DNA from: Megachile rotundata
Taxonomy: Eukaryota > Arthropoda > Insecta > Hymenoptera > Megachilidae
DNA: 64,000 nt
NCBI RefSeq assembly: GCF_050947335.1
Contig: NW_027473348.1
Location: 756,501 to 820,500, forward strand
Direction of reading: 5' to 3'
Below the pieces are notes generated by a model, which was not told the origin of the DNA, made no database searches, and saw only the letters and a list, made by a program, of their open reading frames with translations. Shown here piece by piece: positions 62,064 through 64,000 of the stretch. The translations under genes were made by a program, and so were the position numbers. Each line of letters begins with the position of its first letter. The first letter of the stretch is position 1.

Positions 62064-63676
62064 GTGTGATTGTGTGATTGTGTGATCGTGATTGTGCGAT
62101 CGTGTTTGTGTGATCGTGATTGTGTGATTGTGATTGTGTGATTGTGATTGTGTGATTGTGATTGTGTGACTGTGATTGTGGGATTGTGATTGCGTGATTG
62201 TACTGTGATTGCGTGATTGTGATTGCGTGATTGTAATTGCGTGATTGTGGTTGCGTGATTGTGATTACGTGATGGTGATTGTGTGATGGTGATTGTGTGA
62301 TTGTGATTGTGATTGTGATTGTGCGATTGTGATTGTGCGATTGTGATTGTGCGATTGTGTTTGTGATTGTGATTGTGATTGTGATTGTGTGACTGTGTGA
62401 TTGTGATTGTGTGATCGTGATTGCGTGATCGTGATTGTGTGATCGTTATTGTGTGATTGTGTTATTGTGATTGTGTGATTGTGATTGTGTGATTGTGATT
62501 GTGTGATTGAGTGATTGTGATTGTGTGATTGTGATTGTGTGACTGTGATTGTGTGATTGTGATTGTGGGATTGTGATTGTGATTGTGTGATTGTGATTGT
62601 GTTATTGTGATTTTGTGATTGTGATTGTGTGACTGTGATTGTGTGATAGTGACTGTGTGATCGTGATTGTGTGATCGTGATTGTGTTTGTGATTGTGTGA
62701 TTGTGACTGTGGGATTGTGATTGTGTGTTGGTGGTTGTGTGGTCGTGATTGTGTGATTGTGATTGTGTGATTGTGATTGTGTGATTGTGATTGTGTGATT
62801 GTGATTGTGTGATTGTGATTGTGTGATCGTGATTGTGTGATCGTGATTGTGGGATTGTGATTATGGGATTGTGACTGTGTGATTGAGTGGTTGTGATTGT
62901 GTGATTGTGATTGTGTGACTGTGATTGTGTGATTGTGATTGTGGGATTGTGATTGTGATTGTGTGATTGTGATTGTGTGAGTGTGATTGTGTGATTGTGA
63001 TTGTGTGAGTGTGATTGTGTGATTGTGATTGTGTGATCGTGATTGTGTGATCGTGATTTTGTGATCGTGATTGTGTGATTGTGTGATTGTGATTGTGTTA
63101 TTGTGATTTTGTGATTGTGAATGTGTGATTGTGATTGTGTGATAGTGACTGTGTGATCGTGATTGTGTGATCGTGATTGTGTGATTGTGATTGTGTGACT
63201 GTGATTGTGTTATTGTGATTTTGTGATTGTGATTGTGTGACTGTGATTGTGTGTTTGTGATTGTGTCATTGTGATTGTGTGATTGTGACTCTGTGACTGT
63301 GATTGTGATATTGTGATTGTGTTATTCTGATTGTGTGGTTGTGATTGTGTGATCGTGACTGTGTGATCGTAATTGTGTGATCGTGATTGTGGGATTGTGA
63401 CTGTGTGATCGTGATTGTGTGATCGTGATTGTGCGATTGTGACTGTGTGATTGTGTGACTGTGCGACTGTGTGACTGTGTGATTGTGATTGTGTGATCGT
63501 GATTGTGTGACTGTAGTTGTGGGAGTGTGATTGTGTGATTGTGTGATCGTGACTGTGCGATCGTGATTGTGTGATCGTGATTGTGATTGTGTGATTGTGA
63601 TTGTGTGATTGTGATTGTGTGATTGTGATTGTGTGATTGTGATTGTGTGATTGTGATTGTGTGATTGTGATTGTGT

Positions 63677-63754
63677 GATTGTGATTGTGATTGTGATTGT
63701 GATTGTGATTGTGATTGTGATTGTGATTGTGATTGTGATTGTGATTGTGATTGT
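63677..63754. repeat. run of the 6-bp module (13 units)
   Basis: Counterpart of 34578-34657. Confidence 0.9.
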
Positions 63755-64000
63755 GTGACTGTGTGATTGTGTTTGTGTGATCGTGATTGTGTGATCGTGA
63801 TTTTGTGATCGTGATTGTGCGATTGTGACTGTGTGTTTGTGTGATTGTGATTGTGTGATTGTGATTGTGATTGTGTGACTATGTGATTGTGATTGTGTGA
63901 TCGTGATTGTGTGGTCGTGATTGTGTGATTGTGCTATTTTGATTGTGCTATTGTGATTGTGTGATTGTGATTGTGTGATTGTGATTGTGTGATTGTGATT

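Larger units (their letters stand above)
1..64000. repeat. 14-bp satellite filling the whole window
   Basis: Every line of the window is built from attgtgattgtgtg and its single-base variants. The unit is a 6-bp module (attgtg) plus an 8-bp module (attgtgtg). Its composition is 2 A, 7 T, 5 G and no C. Most variants are T-to-C changes (gatcg, gactg, gcgtg, gcgcg); gggatt, gagtg, gttatt and gtaatt are rarer. No stretch of unique sequence, no transposon-like end and no telomeric TTAGGG-type repeat was seen. It is most like eukaryotic satellite or giant minisatellite DNA; the family and species are not recognised. Confidence 0.97.
61281..64000. repeat. tcattctcat cassette with tactg segment, cut by window end
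   Basis: Follows 32168-34900 in order: gcgcg array, tactg (62201), gttggtgg, gattatggg, gaatg (63119), gatattg, 6-mer run, ctatttt (63934), canonical units. The offset to copy 1 is 29,113 at tactg and gaatg. Confidence 0.9.

Noticed and set aside
4310..62820. Treating the perfect large duplications as certain assembly errors
   Set aside because: Identity is very high, but arrays differ by whole units in the 6.4-kb pair, and junctions lie in arrays as expected for real unequal exchange. Error remains possible and is noted under the findings.
1..64000. CRISPR array
   Set aside because: Repeats are contiguous 14-mers without unique spacers of constant length, and no cas-like gene is present.
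1..64000. Telomere repeat tract
   Set aside because: G/T strand bias resembles telomeres, but the unit matches no telomere repeat I know, there is no chromosome end, and cassettes of kb scale with internal duplications are not telomere-like.
1..64000. CRP (TGTGA half-sites) or DnaA-box clusters of a bacterial regulatory region or origin
   Set aside because: TGTGA is part of the unit itself. The matching inverted half-site TCACA is absent from the + strand, and no bacterial gene lies in the window.
1..64000. Transposable element, insertion sequence, tRNA or rRNA gene
   Set aside because: No non-repeat sequence, terminal inverted repeat, target-site duplication, poly-A tract or cloverleaf-like segment was found between repeat units.

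Overview
The window is one uninterrupted block of tandem-repeat (satellite) DNA. I can support no protein-coding gene, RNA gene, transposon, CRISPR array, origin or promoter anywhere in the 64 kb. The founding unit is 14 bp, attgtgattgtgtg on the + strand, made of a 6-bp module (attgtg) followed by an 8-bp module (attgtgtg). The unit contains no C, so the + strand is G/T-rich and almost C-free over the whole window. A gene-free, multi-level repeat of this size points to a eukaryotic chromosome (heterochromatic, subtelomeric or a giant minisatellite). The species cannot be named from the sequence. No telomere repeat and no unique flank is present, and assembly error in array lengths cannot be excluded.

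Above the 14-mer there are several levels of order. (1) Homogeneous arrays: canonical 14-mer arrays, up to about 134 units at 2427-4309 and about 132 at 48201-50062; gcgcg-type arrays of 85, 83, 73 and 82 units at 18286, 20982, 40553 and 43095; gcgatcg-type arrays; and runs of the 6-mer or 8-mer module alone. (2) Landmark cassettes, 0.3-3 kb long, with scattered diagnostic substitutions: the cgcaattg cassette (15 copies), the ctatatg cassette (11), the tactg cassette (9), the ctatttt cassette (13) and the tcattctcat cassette (10). (3) Large duplications: a 792/778-bp tandem pair nested in a 3,727-bp tandem pair (4310-11763), and a 6,372/6,386-bp tandem pair (from about 50063 to about 62820). 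(4) A super-repeat of about 22.3 kb: 15.65-37.9 kb is repeated from 37.9 kb onward with the same landmark order.

Layout. 1-15.6 kb is a partial, rearranged copy of the super-repeat: tail of its big-array section, a long canonical array, the 3.7-kb section doubled, then shortened tcattctcat cassettes. 15.65-37.9 kb is the most complete copy: gcgatcg section, two large gcgcg arrays, canonical arrays, 3.3-kb section, long tcattctcat section. 37.9-56.2 kb is the next copy. It is cut inside a canonical array near 56165, where the sequence jumps back and repeats the 3.3-kb section and the tcattctcat section to the window end.

Long open frames exist only on the - strand. They are a by-product of the unit: its reverse complement has no stop codon, and because 14 is not a multiple of 3, all three frames give the same 14-residue peptide. 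They are not annotated as genes. Offsets and unit counts below were read by eye from landmark positions. Block edges inside homogeneous arrays are uncertain by one or more units.
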